From: JBOGIG01 sp050742455
GTDB taxonomy: Bacteria > Actinomycetota > Acidimicrobiia > Acidimicrobiales > JBOGIG01
Assembly: GCA_050742455.1 (NCBI GenBank)
Contig: JBOGIG010000052.1
Location: forward strand, 1-64,000
DNA: 64,000 nucleotides
Direction of reading: 5' to 3'
Numbering within the stretch: position 1 is the first letter of the stretch; the number at the start of each line of letters is the position of its first letter. This document shows, in pieces, positions 63,762 to 64,000 of the stretch. The translations under genes were made by a program, and so were the position numbers. The notes beneath the pieces are model-generated. The model was given only the letters and a program-made list of their open reading frames with translations, did no database searches and had not been told where the DNA came from.

Positions 63762-64000
63762 TCAGTCCAGGAGTCCCTCGGGAACCTTGACCACCAAGCG
63801 CCCCGGCTGGCGATCGAGCACAAAGACCAGGGGGATCAAGCCCCCGTTGTCCAGGACGAGCAGGTCACTGGCCGGATTGGACTGGACCGCCTCTACCCGG
63901 CCCAGGCGCTGTCCCCCGTCGTCGAACACCTCAGCATCCACCATGTCATGGACCCACAGAACGTCGGGATCCTCCAGGGCAGGGGCCCGAAGGATCGAAC
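63762..64000 (-). CDS. rimM: 16S rRNA processing protein RimM, C-terminal part
   Basis: The frame is open to the right window edge, so the N-terminal half is missing. Visible are LEDPDVLWVHDMVDAEVFDD, GGQRLGRVEAVQ and DLLVLDNGG, then PLVFVLDRQPGRLVVKVPEGLLD. This is the linker and PRC-barrel domain of RimM, which binds S19 during 30S assembly. The stop at 63762 is 11 nt before the trmD start. Confidence 0.94.
   Translation of the reverse strand, partial: SILRAPALEDPDVLWVHDMVDAEVFDDGGQRLGRVEAVQSNPASDLLVLDNGGLIPLVFVLDRQPGRLVVKVPEGLLD

Overview
The window looks like a chromosomal segment of a high-GC actinobacterium, most probably class Acidimicrobiia. The evidence is a WhiG-type sigma factor, a DUF2469 gene, the actinobacterial order of the translation genes, many GTG and TTG starts, a hopanoid cluster, and wall-to-wall coding with 1-4 nt overlaps between genes. 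The class is inferred; the phylum is much safer.

A conserved housekeeping backbone lies on the minus strand. From high to low coordinates it reads rimM-trmD-rplS-DUF2469-yraN (64000-61904), yifB-dprA-xerC-whiG (51188-46479), rpsB-tsf-pyrH-frr-cdsA-dxr-rseP-ispG (46262-37049), an Eis-like acetyltransferase and proS (36987-33983), rimP-nusA-ylxR-infB-rbfA-truB-ribF (33833-26115), and rpsO-pnp-M16 peptidase-dapB (25579-20427). It resumes as marR-like-dapA-rnj-acyl-CoA dehydrogenase-trpD (5734-206), with a beta-propeller-repeat fragment running off the left end.

Two blocks interrupt it. Block 1 (5735-20355) separates dapA from dapB. It holds a plus-strand hopanoid operon: class III aminotransferase (hpnO-like), hpnC, hpnD, hpnE, a prenyl diphosphate synthase, squalene-hopene cyclase, a HpnG-type nucleosidase fused in frame to IspH, and hpnH. 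Facing it on the minus strand are a twin-motif diiron protein with its own TetR gene, and an acyl-CoA ligase with a second TetR gene. Together with ispG and dxr the window carries three MEP-pathway steps, prenyl chain elongation, cyclisation and side-chain addition. Block 2 (51296-61904) separates yraN from yifB. It holds a VOC protein, PutA, a VapBC pair, a PrmC-like methyltransferase, a DUF5666-like exported protein, an enoyl-CoA hydratase, a small zinc-ribbon-like protein, a TPP riboswitch with thiC, and a Cys/Met-metabolism PLP enzyme.

Points of most interest are: the HpnG-IspH fusion; a ylxR gene with no ordinary start codon, readable only from an ATA that overlaps the nusA stop; a pyrH with the same problem; perfect short tandem repeats inside at least ten ordinary genes, in units divisible by three, against non-triplet units between genes; a competing-hairpin arrangement over the yifB ribosome binding site; a terminator 34 nt before rimP; and a TetR-type palindrome lying exactly across its own promoter. 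I see no tRNA, rRNA, insertion sequence or CRISPR array. No gene-free stretch exceeds 300 bases.
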